From contig CALQQB010000001.1 in the NCBI GenBank assembly GCA_943332615.1, positions 1 through 64,000 of the forward strand: a DNA stretch of 64,000 nucleotides, in the 5' to 3' direction. How positions within the stretch are numbered: the first letter of the stretch is position 1; each line of letters begins with the position of its first letter. Positions 27,439 to 37,622 of this stretch are shown here, in pieces. This DNA is from Phenylobacterium deserti. GTDB lineage: Bacteria; Pseudomonadota; Alphaproteobacteria; Caulobacterales; Caulobacteraceae. A program made the position numbers and the translations under genes. The notes under the pieces are model-generated. The model was given only the letters and a program-made list of their open reading frames with translations. It did not search any database and had not been told where the DNA came from.

Positions 27439-28712
27439 GCGATGGCCTCCGCCGGGCCAGGTCCGTGGCCCTGGTGGCCAGCGGCAACTTCCTCGAGATG
27501 TACGACTTCCAGGTCTACGGCTTCTATGCCGCCGCCATCGGCGCGACCTTTTTCCCCAAGGGCGACGCTTACGCGGCCCTGATGCTGTCGCTGGCCACGT
27601 TCGGCGCCGGTTTCCTGATGCGGCCGGTCGGCGCCATCGTGCTGGGCGCCTATATCGACCGCCATGGCCGGCGGGTAGGCCTGTTGGTCACCCTGGCGCT
27701 GATGGCGGTGGGCACCCTGACCATCGCGGTGACGCCGCCCTATGTCGCGCTGGGACTGGCCGCGCCGATGCTGGTGCTGCTGGGCCGGCTGATCCAGGGG
27801 TTCTCGGCGGGTGTCGAGCTGGGCGGGGTCTCGGTCTATCTCTCCGAAATCGCCACGCCGGGCCGCAAGGGCTTCTACGTGGCCTGGCAGTCCGCCAGCC
27901 AGCAGGTGGCGGTGATCTTCGCCGCCGTGCTGGGCATCCTGCTGACCCGCCATCTGGGCGCTGAAGGCGTGAAAGCCTGGGGCTGGCGCATCCCCTTCCT
28001 GGTCGGCTGCGCGCTGATCCCGTTCCTGTTCCTGATGCGTCGGCGGATGGTCGAGAGCCCGGCCTTCGCCGTCCGCACCCATTCCGCCCCGACGCTGCGT
28101 GAAGCCTGGGCTATGGTGGCGCAGAACTGGGACACGGTGCTGCTGGGTATGATGCTGGTCACCATGACCACGGTGTCGTTCTACACGATCACCGCCTACA
28201 CCCCGACGTTCGGCACCAAGGAACTGCACCTGCCGGCCGAGAGCACCTTCCTGGTGACGGTCTGTGTGGGCCTGACCAACCTCATACTGCTACCGGTGAT
28301 GGGTGCGCTGTCAGACAGGGTCGGACGCGCGCCGCTGCTGATCGGGGCGACCGTGGCGGCGCTGGCCACGGCCTATCCGGCCCTGCGCTGGCTGGTGAGC
28401 GAGCCCAGCTTCGGCCGCCTGCTGATGGTGGAACTGTGGCTGGCGGTGATCTTCTCTACCTACAATGGCGCCATGGTGGTGTTCCTGACCGAGGTGATGC
28501 CCGAGCGGGTGCGGACCAGCGGCTTCTCGCTGGCCTACAGCCTGGCCACCGCCCTGTTCGGTGGCTTCACCCCGGCCATCGCCACGGGCCTGATCCACGA
28601 AACCGGCGACAAGGCCATGCCCGGGGCCTGGCTCTCAGTCGCCGCCCTGCTCGGTCTGATCGGCGCGCTGGTCCTGCGACGACGCCAACTCAGCGCGGCG
28701 GAGGCCGTTTAG
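27435..28712 (+). CDS. MFS transporter (metabolite:H+ symporter family)
   Basis: ATGA overlap with the previous CDS; GNFLEMYDFQVYGFYAAAIGATFF, GAGFLMRPVGAIVLGAYIDRHGRR, RLIQGFSAGVELGG. Confidence 0.92.
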   Translation: MSDGLRRARSVALVASGNFLEMYDFQVYGFYAAAIGATFFPKGDAYAALMLSLATFGAGFLMRPVGAIVLGAYIDRHGRRVGLLVTLALMAVGTLTIAVTPPYVALGLAAPMLVLLGRLIQGFSAGVELGGVSVYLSEIATPGRKGFYVAWQSASQQVAVIFAAVLGILLTRHLGAEGVKAWGWRIPFLVGCALIPFLFLMRRRMVESPAFAVRTHSAPTLREAWAMVAQNWDTVLLGMMLVTMTTVSFYTITAYTPTFGTKELHLPAESTFLVTVCVGLTNLILLPVMGALSDRVGRAPLLIGATVAALATAYPALRWLVSEPSFGRLLMVELWLAVIFSTYNGAMVVFLTEVMPERVRTSGFSLAYSLATALFGGFTPAIATGLIHETGDKAMPGAWLSVAALLGLIGALVLRRRQLSAAEAV

Positions 28713-29412
28713 GACCGCCGCCGCCCTTGGCGTCTTGGCCCTTGCCGCCGGGCTCCCGCGCATAGAGCCGCTGGGCCGGGGTCGCGTGCAGTTCCGTGAA
28801 CACGATGGCGCCAGCGCCATCCACGTCCAGCAGGTCGAAGCGCCGGTCGGTGGCGGCGCGCCATTCGGGTTTGCTCACCCCCATGGAGACGTCGGCGTCG
28901 GCGCCGCGGATCGGGTGCGGTTCGTTGATCACGCTGTAGGTGGCGGCGCCCTGGGCGCGGGTGTCGAGCACATTGCGGCTGAGCGGCCCGGGTTGGCCGC
29001 CGCCAAATCCTCCGAAGGTCGGCTGGGTGATCTCCGGGACTAGCTCGTTTTCCCAGCGGGTGACCTCGGGCATGCTGATCTGGCCGTCCGAGTTGGCGTC
29101 CAGGGTCTTGAACCAGGTCTCGGCGTCGGCCCGGAACTCTTCGCGGGTCAGCCGTCCGTCGTGGTCGCGATCGGCCTGGGCGAACCAGGCGGCGACCGGG
29201 TAGGGCGCGCCCAACGGCGCCCGGAAGGGCTGGCCGGCCGGGCTGATGAAGAGCTGGGCCCGAGGCCGTGGCGGGCCGTCCTCCTGTTCGTCATCGGCGC
29301 CGAAGCTGCGCGGCCCGCCCGGCCCATCCCGGCCGCGGTCCGGGCCGCCACCGGCGCAGCCCGCGACCAGCAGCGCCAGCGCCACCACTGCAATTCCTGC
29401 CTTCACCCGCAT
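28690..29412 (-). CDS. EF-hand domain lipoprotein
   Basis: Lipobox LLVAGC; DRDHDGRLTREEF and DANSDGQISMPEV loops. Confidence 0.85.
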   Translation of the reverse strand: MRVKAGIAVVALALLVAGCAGGGPDRGRDGPGGPRSFGADDEQEDGPPRPRAQLFISPAGQPFRAPLGAPYPVAAWFAQADRDHDGRLTREEFRADAETWFKTLDANSDGQISMPEVTRWENELVPEITQPTFGGFGGGQPGPLSRNVLDTRAQGAATYSVINEPHPIRGADADVSMGVSKPEWRAATDRRFDLLDVDGAGAIVFTELHATPAQRLYAREPGGKGQDAKGGGGPKRPPPR

Positions 29413-29509
29413 GCCGACTCCCTGACGTCGAGGCTCACTGACGTCGAGGCTCAAGCATCCCTCTCAAAGCGGCGCGGTGATGTCCAGGCCGCTACAATCG
29501 GCGCAGGCG

Positions 29510-30547
29510 TCAGTACTTGCCGAAGCGAATCTCGGATCCGCCTGCGGGCAGGTCAATGAACATGCCGTCCTGGGCCAGCCGCCAATCCAGCTTACCGCCG
29601 TCGTCCATGCCCTTGGTGAAGGCCTCCGGCGTAAAGAACGGCAGCCCGGCCTGGGTGAGATGGCTGAGGACCAGGGCTTTGACGCCGGCGGCGCGCGCCA
29701 GGTCGGCGGCCTCCACCGGCGTGGTGTGATAGGTCAGGGTGTCGGTCATCAGCGAGCTCATCCGCGCGTTGCCCAACGTGGCCAGGCCCGCCGCCATCTG
29801 GCGGGTCATGCTGGCGTTCTGGGCTTCATGGATCAGCACGTCGGCGCCTTTGGAGGCGACGCCAAGCGGCGGCCAGGGGCGGGTGTCGCCGCTGATCACC
29901 ACGGAGCGGCCCTTGTAGTCGAAGCGATAGGCGAAAGCCGGCGAGATCGGATCGTGCGCCACGCGGATCGCGGTCACGGTGAGGTCACCATCCTTCCAGG
30001 CGACGGCGGTCCCATCGGCAGCCGGTATGGTGATCACCTTGGCCTTCAGCAGGCCCGCGGCGAGGTCGAACTTGAACGCGCCGTGCTCGTGGTGCGCTTT
30101 GCGGAAGCCGTGGTCGTTTTCGTAGGCGAGGTTGAGGCCAGTCGCGAGCTTGTCGACCCCGGACGGGCCGACCACGGCCATGGCCGCCGGCCGGCCTGAC
30201 ACCCAGCTCTGCAGGTTGAACTCGCCCAGATCGCCGATGTGATCGGAGTGCAGGTGAGTGATGAACACCGCCTTGGTGGTGGCCACCGGCAAGCGCCACA
30301 GCGTCAGGTTCTCAGTTGACTCAGGGCCCACATCGACGATGTACAGCGCGCCGCCGACCTGGATGGCCGTGCACGGCTTGGCCCGGCCGACGACCGGCAA
30401 GGGCCCCGACGTTCCACAGAAGATCACCCGCAGGCCGTCGGCCGCCATTGGTGCTGTCGCCGGCGGCTGGGCCTGGGCGCCAAGGGGCATGAGCGTCAGC
30501 GCCGCGAGCGCCAGGGTCATCCGCATAAACCATCGAACCGCAGACAT
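29510..30547 (-). CDS. secreted MBL-fold metallo-hydrolase
   Basis: Signal peptide; FITHLHSDHIGDLGEF, YRFDYKGRSVVISGDTRP, LIHEAQ. Confidence 0.9.
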   Translation of the reverse strand: MSAVRWFMRMTLALAALTLMPLGAQAQPPATAPMAADGLRVIFCGTSGPLPVVGRAKPCTAIQVGGALYIVDVGPESTENLTLWRLPVATTKAVFITHLHSDHIGDLGEFNLQSWVSGRPAAMAVVGPSGVDKLATGLNLAYENDHGFRKAHHEHGAFKFDLAAGLLKAKVITIPAADGTAVAWKDGDLTVTAIRVAHDPISPAFAYRFDYKGRSVVISGDTRPWPPLGVASKGADVLIHEAQNASMTRQMAAGLATLGNARMSSLMTDTLTYHTTPVEAADLARAAGVKALVLSHLTQAGLPFFTPEAFTKGMDDGGKLDWRLAQDGMFIDLPAGGSEIRFGKY

Positions 30548-30648
30548 CGGATATCCTTCCGCCAACCCGCAAATCGCGGATTTAGTGACACGTATCATGC
30601 TATTACTTTTGGCGAGCCGGCGACGATGAATTTTTCAGGGGGACGCGA

Positions 30649-31299
30649 ATGACGCTCAGCTACGATCTCTACTGGTCCTTCAGGTCGCCCTATTCCTACA
30701 TGGTCGTGCCGCGCCTGATGGCTCTGGAGGCGGAATGCGACGTCGCCTGCAACGTGCGGCCAGTCTATCCGCTGGCGGTGCGTACGCCGGAGTTCTTCGA
30801 GACCCGAGACCCGCTCTGGATGCCTTACTTCATGACCGACGTGTTCCGGGAGGCTGCCTTCCTGGGCCTGCCATTCCGCTGGCCGAGACCCGATCCGGTG
30901 CAGCAGGCGCCGGGCATCGGCTACCGCATGCAGCAACCCTACATCCACCGGCTCACCCACCTGGGCGTGGCAGCGGGAGAGCGCGGCCGGGGCCTCGCGT
31001 TCCTGAAAGAGGCCAGCCACACGATCTGGAGCGGTGAGATCGACAACTGGCAGGAGGGCGATCATCTGGCCCGCGCCGCCGAGCGCGCCGGCCTCGACTA
31101 TGCCGAACTCAGCGCGGCGGTGGACGGTGACCCGGACCGCCACGCGGCGGTGGTCGAAGAGAACCAGGTCGCCCAGCGCGCCGCCGGCCATTGGGGCGTG
31201 CCGATGATGGTGTTCGCCGACGAACCGTTCTTCGGCCAGGACCGCTTCGACCAGATGCAGTGGCGGATGGGGCAGCAAGGGCTGTCGAAACGGGCCTAA
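30649..31299 (+). CDS. DsbA-family / 2-hydroxychromene-2-carboxylate isomerase-like protein
   Basis: LYWSFRSPYSYMVVPRL opening and GVPMMVFADEPFFGQDRFDQMQWRM ending. Confidence 0.85.
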   Translation: MTLSYDLYWSFRSPYSYMVVPRLMALEAECDVACNVRPVYPLAVRTPEFFETRDPLWMPYFMTDVFREAAFLGLPFRWPRPDPVQQAPGIGYRMQQPYIHRLTHLGVAAGERGRGLAFLKEASHTIWSGEIDNWQEGDHLARAAERAGLDYAELSAAVDGDPDRHAAVVEENQVAQRAAGHWGVPMMVFADEPFFGQDRFDQMQWRMGQQGLSKRA

Positions 31300-31327
31300 G
31301 CTGTCGGGAATCAAAGGGGAGACGGCG

Positions 31328-32875
31328 ATGAGGGAGATCACGACCGCGGTCGTCTGTGGACTGGCGCTACTGGCCGCCGCCAGCGCACCACGCGCGGTCG
31401 CCCAGAAACCACGGCCCCCGAACATCATCGTCATCCTGGCCGACGACCTGGGCTACGGCGACACCGGCGTCTACGGCTCGAAGATCATCAGGACGCCCAA
31501 TATAGATGCGCTGGCCGCCGACGGCGTGCGCTTCACGCAGGCCTATGTCACCCATCCAGTCTGCGCTCCGTCCCGGGCCGCAATCCTGACCGGCCGCTAC
31601 CAGCAGCGCTTCGGCTGGGAGTTCAATCCCGTCGGCCGTGACCGGCAAGGCGGCGTCTCGCAGAGCGAGGCGTTCATCGGCCAGATTCTGAAGACTGCCG
31701 GATATGCGACAGGCATGGTCGGAAAATGGCACCTGGGCGAGGCTCCCGGCTATCAGCCCCTGGACCGCGGCTTCGACGAGTTCTTCGGGATCACCACCGG
31801 CGCCAGCGCCTTCATGACGGCGTTCAAGCCGGGCGACGAGGCCCATACGCCGACTGGCGCCGAAGGCAGCTACCGCACGACCGTCGCCGCTGATCCGCTA
31901 CCGCCCGGCGCCACCGAGATGGATCGCATGGCGTCCGTCCGCCGCATGGCTCCGGTGCGTCGCGGCCGCGAGGTGGTCGAGGTGAGCGACTACCTTACCG
32001 ACGCCTTCACCGACGACGCAGTGCGCTTCATCGGCGCCCACAAGGACAGGCCGTTCTTCCTGTATCTGGCCTACAACGCGCCCCACACGCCGCTGCAGGC
32101 GCCGAAGGCCTACATCGACCGCTACCGGGACGTCGCCGATCCGGGCAAGCGGGTCTACGCCGCCATGGTCTCGGCCCTGGATGACGGCGTCGGCGCCGTT
32201 CGGGCGAAGCTGCGGGCCGAGGGGCTGGAGCGGAACACGCTCATCATCTTCCTCTCTGACAATGGCTGCGCGGGCTATGTCCTGGGGGCTTGCAGCAACG
32301 CCCCGCTGAACGGCTTCAAGGGCATGCACCTCGAAGGTGGCGTGAGGGTGCCCTACATCGTCGCCTGGCCGGGCCGGATCAAAGGCGGCCGGGTCGATGC
32401 GCGCGTGGTCTCAAGCCTCGACATCACCCCCACCGCCGCCGCCCTGGCCGGTGCGACGCTGCCACATGGCACGGATGGCGTGGATCTCTTGCCCTACGTA
32501 ACCGGCCGCAATGCCGCGACGCCGAACCCGACGGTCTACTGGCGCGCCGGCCCCAATTTCGCGATCCGCGATGGGACCTGGAAGCTGTGGTCGGTCAACC
32601 GCGCCGACCCGTCAGAAGCCGCCTCCGCAGGCGCCGAGGTGACCCCCGACGGCGTCCAGGCCACCGTCTCCCCCCTGGGCGCGTACGACATGCTCTATGA
32701 TCTCGCGGCCGACACCGGCGAAGGGCGGAACCTGTCTGCGGCGCGACCGGACATTTTGGCCAAGCTGAAGGCCAGGATCGCGGCGTGGGACAAGGGCAAC
32801 ATCGCCCCCCAGTGGACCAGCATGCGTCAGGCCGTGCGCCGCCAGGATGGCGTACTGGTCAAGATCTACGACTGA
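31328..32875 (+). CDS. sulfatase (formylglycine-type arylsulfatase)
   Basis: ILADDLGYGDTGVYG, CAPSRAAILTGRY (CxPSR FGly site), GKWHLG, FLSDNG. Confidence 0.95.
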   Translation: MREITTAVVCGLALLAAASAPRAVAQKPRPPNIIVILADDLGYGDTGVYGSKIIRTPNIDALAADGVRFTQAYVTHPVCAPSRAAILTGRYQQRFGWEFNPVGRDRQGGVSQSEAFIGQILKTAGYATGMVGKWHLGEAPGYQPLDRGFDEFFGITTGASAFMTAFKPGDEAHTPTGAEGSYRTTVAADPLPPGATEMDRMASVRRMAPVRRGREVVEVSDYLTDAFTDDAVRFIGAHKDRPFFLYLAYNAPHTPLQAPKAYIDRYRDVADPGKRVYAAMVSALDDGVGAVRAKLRAEGLERNTLIIFLSDNGCAGYVLGACSNAPLNGFKGMHLEGGVRVPYIVAWPGRIKGGRVDARVVSSLDITPTAAALAGATLPHGTDGVDLLPYVTGRNAATPNPTVYWRAGPNFAIRDGTWKLWSVNRADPSEAASAGAEVTPDGVQATVSPLGAYDMLYDLAADTGEGRNLSAARPDILAKLKARIAAWDKGNIAPQWTSMRQAVRRQDGVLVKIYD

Positions 32876-32886
32876 GGGAGAATCAC

Positions 32887-33372
32887 ATGGTGAGCCGCAG
32901 GGAGGCCCTGATCGGGGCCGGGATGACGCTGGCCGCCGCGACGCCGGCGCTGGGCCAGTCGGTGAAGCCGCCGCCGGTCAGCCCGGCGCACGCGAAATTC
33001 GCCGCTGAGATCGCCGCGGCCCAGGGCGCGCTGGACGCGTTCATGACCGCCTTCAACGCCCGCGACCTGAAGGGTTTCGAAGCCAGCTTCAACTTCCCGC
33101 ATGTGCGCTTCGCCTCGAACACCGTGCGGACCATCAACCCGGGCGACATGAAGCCGGACATGTTCACCACCGGCTCGCTGGCCGAGTGGGACCACTCCGC
33201 CTGGGCTCGTCGCGCCGTGATCCACGCTGGCGCAGACAAAGTCCACATCGACACCCGCTTCAACCGCTATCGAAAAGACGGCAGCGTCCTGGGCGGGTTC
33301 GACAGCATCTACATCGTCACTCAACTGAACGGCCACTGGGGCGTCCAGGGGCGGTCGAGCTACGCGCCATAG
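32887..33372 (+). CDS. Tat-signal SnoaL-like hypothetical protein
   Basis: MVSRREALIGAGMTLAAATPALGQ leader; ALDAFMTAFNARDLKGFEASFNFPHVRF. Confidence 0.7.
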   Translation: MVSRREALIGAGMTLAAATPALGQSVKPPPVSPAHAKFAAEIAAAQGALDAFMTAFNARDLKGFEASFNFPHVRFASNTVRTINPGDMKPDMFTTGSLAEWDHSAWARRAVIHAGADKVHIDTRFNRYRKDGSVLGGFDSIYIVTQLNGHWGVQGRSSYAP

Positions 33373-33922
33373 GGGCCGTGTCTGAGCGCCGCGCTTCCAC
33401 GGCCTTGGCCAGGGCCAGCGGCAGCAGTCGATCCAGTTGGGCGACCACGTCGCGGTAGGCCAACATCGACTTACCCCAGGCGTCCGGAATCGGCTCTTCG
33501 GAGCCCTTCGCGTAGAACGCCAGGGTGAAGGTCTGGGCCTTCGCCTGCGGAAAACTGGCGATCAGCTTGTCAGCGTGCGCTCGCGTCATGGTCAGGATCA
33601 GGTCGGCATGTGAGACGTCGGCCGCCGCCACCGGACGCGCGCGGCGCGCTGAGACGTCGAAGCCTCGATCCGCCATCAGGACGCGGGCGTTGGCCTCCGG
33701 CGCTTCGTCGAATGGATCGACGTCCAGGCCGCGCGAGATCACGGCGACGGGCGCGCCGCGACGCGTGGCGAGGTCGCGGGCCAGGGTCTCGGCCATCAGG
33801 CTCCGGCCCGTGTTTCCGGTATCCACGAACAGGATTTTCAGGGGTTCTGCCGCCGTCGCGGCGCGGCGGGAGATCAGGCTGGACGCCGCGCCGAGCGCGA
33901 GCAGGTGTCGGCGAGACAGCAT
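33317..33922 (-). CDS. LMW protein-tyrosine-phosphatase-like protein lacking the catalytic Cys (predicted inactive)
   Basis: Tat leader MLSRRHLLALGAASS; P-loop reads FVDTGNTGRSLMAE instead of CxGNxCRSPMAE; PDAWG loop present. Confidence 0.75.
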   Translation of the reverse strand: MLSRRHLLALGAASSLISRRAATAAEPLKILFVDTGNTGRSLMAETLARDLATRRGAPVAVISRGLDVDPFDEAPEANARVLMADRGFDVSARRARPVAAADVSHADLILTMTRAHADKLIASFPQAKAQTFTLAFYAKGSEEPIPDAWGKSMLAYRDVVAQLDRLLPLALAKAVEARRSDTAPMARSSTAPGRPSGRSVE

Positions 33923-33927
33923 CCGAC

Positions 33928-35514
33928 CTACTTCCCGCTGATCTTGTAGATCGCGTTCTCGACATCCGAGGAGAAGTACACGTCCCCCTTGGCGCCCACC
34001 GCGATGCCGCCCGACGGGGCATCGGGCAGGTAGCCGACCGGCAGTTCGCTGGCCAGTACGGTGCGTTGGCCGGAGGCGCGGTCCACCTGAACCACCTGGC
34101 GCGCGCCCACGTCCAGGACCACCAGCTCGCCGGTGGGCGTGAACGCCACGGCCCGGGGCCGCTGGAAACCGTCGGCGGATCTGGTCACGTCGCCGGTCTT
34201 CAGGTCCACGCGGGTGATCCGGCCCGCGTCGCGCTCGGCCACATAGACCGCGTCGCCCGGACCCAGCGCCAGGCTGACCGGCATCTTCAGACCGGAGGCG
34301 ATCACCGTCCGCGTCGCGCCCGAGACCCGCACGATGTCTCCGGCGGAGAGGCTGACGATCCAGTCGCCATTTGGCAGGCCGACCACATCGGTGGGGCCGC
34401 GGAACGGCTCCGAGAGCGAGAGCCGCTTGCCGGTGACCCTGTCGCGCACGTCCACCCGGCCGCCGCCGACCAGCAGCACCTTGTCGCCGGCCATGCCGAC
34501 GGCGCTGGGGGAGCTGAGCTCGTCGGAATAGGCCCGCGCCAGGTCGGTGACCTTGCCGGTCTGGCCGTCCACGCTGCGGAAGGCGAACCCGTCGGCGACG
34601 TAAAGCGTGTCCTTGCCGCCCTCGCTGGAGACCGCGATGTCGTAAGGGTTGGCCAGCGCGCCCTTGATCACCTGGCGCAGCTTGCCGGTCTTCAGGTTCA
34701 CTTCCTGGATGCCGTTGTCGGCCATGTTGGAGACGAACAGCCGGCCCTTGGCGTCGAACGCCATGTTGTCCAGCGAGGTCGCCAGCTGGGCGACCTTGGT
34801 CTTCGCCCCGGTGCGGATATCGATCCGGTAGAGCACGCCGATCTTGGTATCGATCGCATAGAGCGCGCCATCGGGACCGAACTTGGCGGCTGCCGGAGTC
34901 TGCAGGCCCTCGGCCACGACTTTGAGCGCGCCGGTGGCGGGGTCGATCCGCGCGATCTGGCCCTTGAACCACAGGGGCCCGTAGAGCGCCCCGTCCGGGC
35001 CGACATCGAAGCTGTTGAAGCCGCCGACGTCGACCGCGATCCTGCGCGGCGGCTTCACGCCCGCGGCGTCCAGTTCCCACACCCCGTCGCCGGCGAACAC
35101 CTGGCCCAGATAGAGGTGTTTCTTGTCCGGGCTGAACACGACCGAATTGGCGCCGGGCAGGTCCTTGGCGAGCACCTCGGCCGGCCCCTTGCCGCGCTTG
35201 GTATAGACCGTGCCGGTGGAGATGGCGGTCCACACCACCTGGCCGTCAGGGCCGAAGGCGATGTCGTCGGCCATGCCCTTGGGCGGCGGCTCGATCACCC
35301 GCCACGCGCCGGTCTCCGCGTTCACCGAGTAGAGCGTCTGGCCGATCACGCTGCCGGCGTAGAGCTGGCCGTCGGGGGCGAAGCGGATGCCATGGACGCC
35401 GTGGAAGGCCGAGCCCTGCACCAGCTTGGTGAGCTTCTGGGCCTGGGCGGCGACGGGGCCAAGGCCGGCCCACGCGAGGGTGAGAGCGGCGACGACGAGG
35501 GCGGTTTTGCGCAT
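33928..35514 (-). CDS. secreted SMP-30/gluconolactonase-like beta-propeller
   Basis: Signal peptide; repeated GPDGALY / FAPDGQLYAG / GAKGDVYFSSD blades. Confidence 0.85.
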   Translation of the reverse strand: MRKTALVVAALTLAWAGLGPVAAQAQKLTKLVQGSAFHGVHGIRFAPDGQLYAGSVIGQTLYSVNAETGAWRVIEPPPKGMADDIAFGPDGQVVWTAISTGTVYTKRGKGPAEVLAKDLPGANSVVFSPDKKHLYLGQVFAGDGVWELDAAGVKPPRRIAVDVGGFNSFDVGPDGALYGPLWFKGQIARIDPATGALKVVAEGLQTPAAAKFGPDGALYAIDTKIGVLYRIDIRTGAKTKVAQLATSLDNMAFDAKGRLFVSNMADNGIQEVNLKTGKLRQVIKGALANPYDIAVSSEGGKDTLYVADGFAFRSVDGQTGKVTDLARAYSDELSSPSAVGMAGDKVLLVGGGRVDVRDRVTGKRLSLSEPFRGPTDVVGLPNGDWIVSLSAGDIVRVSGATRTVIASGLKMPVSLALGPGDAVYVAERDAGRITRVDLKTGDVTRSADGFQRPRAVAFTPTGELVVLDVGARQVVQVDRASGQRTVLASELPVGYLPDAPSGGIAVGAKGDVYFSSDVENAIYKISGK

Positions 35515-35524
35515 GCGGCAACCT

Positions 35525-36235
35525 TCAGATCGGGACGAGGAGAGTGGAGGCGTTCCAGGTGTCCTTGGTGATGGCGCTGCGCCGCTGAAAGGCCGCCATG
35601 GCCGCCGTGCTGGGATCGCGCGAGCTCTCCCACATGCCGTGGTCTCTGTAACGGGTGATCAGCAGCAACCGCACCGCGCCGTTGCGAACATCGACCGCGG
35701 TCCGGTCCGCGGTGAACAGGCCGAAGATATTCGCTTCGAACCGGGTCTCGAAATCGCGCCAGCCCTCCTGCGAGAGGGCCAGGAACTCGGGCACATTCGC
35801 CGTCTTCACGACGAACCAGCGGTGGACGAAGATTCCCCCGGGACGCGGCTTGTCCGCCATTGCGGGGCGCGTAGTGGCGGCCAGCTTGCCGCGCTGGGCG
35901 AAGGTGACGGTCTTGCCCCGCATCAGGCCGCCGATCTCCCCGTCGCGGCCCTTGGCGTCGGGGGCCCAGCGGACCAGCAGCGCCGCCTGCCGCGCGACCC
36001 AGCCGATCTGCGGCGTGAACAGTCCCAGCACCTGGCCGCCGGCGGCGGAGATGCCTGGGAGCCGCGCCTTCAGCGTCTCGGCATAGGCCTTGGGCGGGGT
36101 CGTCCCCTCCGCGTCAGCGAGGTCCAGGAACAGGTAGTCGTAGGCGTACTCGGGCGACGGCTCGGCCGCCTGCGCCGAGGTGGCGATGAGGGCTCCGGCA
36201 GCGGCGAGCCAGGTGCGGCGGTCGATCTGTGTCAT
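35525..36235 (-). CDS. Tat-signal hypothetical protein (NIPSNAP-like)
   Basis: MTQIDRRTWLAAAGALIATSAQA leader; duplicated ferredoxin-like region suspected from the pattern only. Confidence 0.6.
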   Translation of the reverse strand: MTQIDRRTWLAAAGALIATSAQAAEPSPEYAYDYLFLDLADAEGTTPPKAYAETLKARLPGISAAGGQVLGLFTPQIGWVARQAALLVRWAPDAKGRDGEIGGLMRGKTVTFAQRGKLAATTRPAMADKPRPGGIFVHRWFVVKTANVPEFLALSQEGWRDFETRFEANIFGLFTADRTAVDVRNGAVRLLLITRYRDHGMWESSRDPSTAAMAAFQRRSAITKDTWNASTLLVPI

Positions 36236-36309
36236 GGGACACCTTCCGGCGATGCATATGGCAGCGTCAAGCGCGTCGCGCGCCGCCGGAGTCCGCGGTA
36301 GGATACGGC

Positions 36310-37599
36310 ATGGACCATGTCAGAACCCCGTCCGCTTCGCGCCGCGCCGTCCTGGGCGCGGGCGCGCTCATCGCCGCGGCGCCGACCGCCGGCCGCGCCG
36401 CCGATCCCACGGCGGAGGCCGAGGCGAAACGCATTGTCGAGCGCTTCCAGACTTTCGGCGACAAGGCCTCCGGCGGGCCGGGCGACATCGCGTCCGGGGA
36501 ATGGCTGGAGGGCGAACTCAAGGCTCTGGGCTATGCCACGGCGCGGCAAGGCTTCGACGTTCCGGCCTACGACGGTACAGCCGAGCTGACCTCGGGTTCG
36601 ACCAGGACGCAGGTGATCCCGCAGGCGATTCTCACGCCGACGCCCCCGGCCGGCGTCACCGGGCCGATCTATCTGGCGGGCGCGGGAAAGGGGCCCGGCA
36701 TCGCGCTGGTGGTCCTGCCCCACGCCCGCTGGTCGACCATGGTGGGGCAGGTCGAGCGCAGGGTCGCCGCGACGTTTTCGGCTGGCGCCTCTGCGGCGGT
36801 GATCGTCACCACCGGCCCCACCGCAGAGGCCTGCGCCTTGAACACGCCGGTTGGACGGCGCTTGTTCGACCGCCCGGTGGTGGTGCTGGCGCCAAAGGAC
36901 GCGGAGCCCTTCCTCCAGGCGGCAGGCCGCGGCGAGATGGCGACACTGTCGATTCCGGGCCGCTCCTTCCGCCGTCCCGCCTTCAATGTCACCGCCCGCC
37001 TTGACCGCGGGGCGGCCAGGACCCTGGTGCTCTCGACCCCGCGCTCGGGCTGGTTCGGCTGTGCGGGCGAGCGGGGGACCGGGCTGGCCGCGTGGCTGCT
37101 GCTGGCCCAGTGGGCGTCGCGCGCCGGGCTGCCGGTCAACCTCGCCCTCGTCGCCACCAGCGGCCATGAGTACGAGTACGCCGGCGGCGAACGGTTCATC
37201 GCCGAACTTGCGCCGAAGCCGAAGGACACCGCGCTGTGGGTCCATCTCGGCGCCAATGTCGCGGCCCGCGACTGGCACGAGCGGGGACCGGTGCTGGCTC
37301 CCCTGCCCAGCGCCGACCCGCAGCGCTTCCTGCTGGCCAGCCCGCCGCTGGTCGCGGCGGCCAAGGCCGCCTTCGCGGGTCAGCCCGGCCTGGAGCAGCC
37401 GTACGCCGCCGATCCGGCCCAGGTGGCGGGCGAACTCGCCAGCATTCTGAAGGGCGGCTACGACCCGTTGGTCGGAATCTTCGGCAGCCACCGCTTCCAC
37501 CACACGCGCGCCGACGACCTGCGCTGCGTCTCGCCGGCGCTGATCCCGCCGGTGACCGAGGCGATGGCCAAGCTCATCATGGCCGCGCTCAAGACCTGA
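36310..37599 (+). CDS. secreted M28 aminopeptidase-like protein
   Basis: Tat leader SRRAVLGAGALIAAAPTAGRA; peptidase-M28-like layout (LVLSTPRSGWFGCAGERGTGLAAWLLLAQ, VATSGHEYEYAGGERFI). Confidence 0.65.
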   Translation: MDHVRTPSASRRAVLGAGALIAAAPTAGRAADPTAEAEAKRIVERFQTFGDKASGGPGDIASGEWLEGELKALGYATARQGFDVPAYDGTAELTSGSTRTQVIPQAILTPTPPAGVTGPIYLAGAGKGPGIALVVLPHARWSTMVGQVERRVAATFSAGASAAVIVTTGPTAEACALNTPVGRRLFDRPVVVLAPKDAEPFLQAAGRGEMATLSIPGRSFRRPAFNVTARLDRGAARTLVLSTPRSGWFGCAGERGTGLAAWLLLAQWASRAGLPVNLALVATSGHEYEYAGGERFIAELAPKPKDTALWVHLGANVAARDWHERGPVLAPLPSADPQRFLLASPPLVAAAKAAFAGQPGLEQPYAADPAQVAGELASILKGGYDPLVGIFGSHRFHHTRADDLRCVSPALIPPVTEAMAKLIMAALKT

Positions 37600-37622
37600 C
37601 AACGACAAGAGGAGGAGGTTTC

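Noticed and set aside
33317-35233. 638-aa antisense/out-of-frame ORF with Gly/Arg-rich sequence
   Set aside because: Only its C-terminal part is the real LMW-PTP-like protein; the rest is an out-of-frame shadow of the SMP-30-like gene typical of GC-rich DNA.
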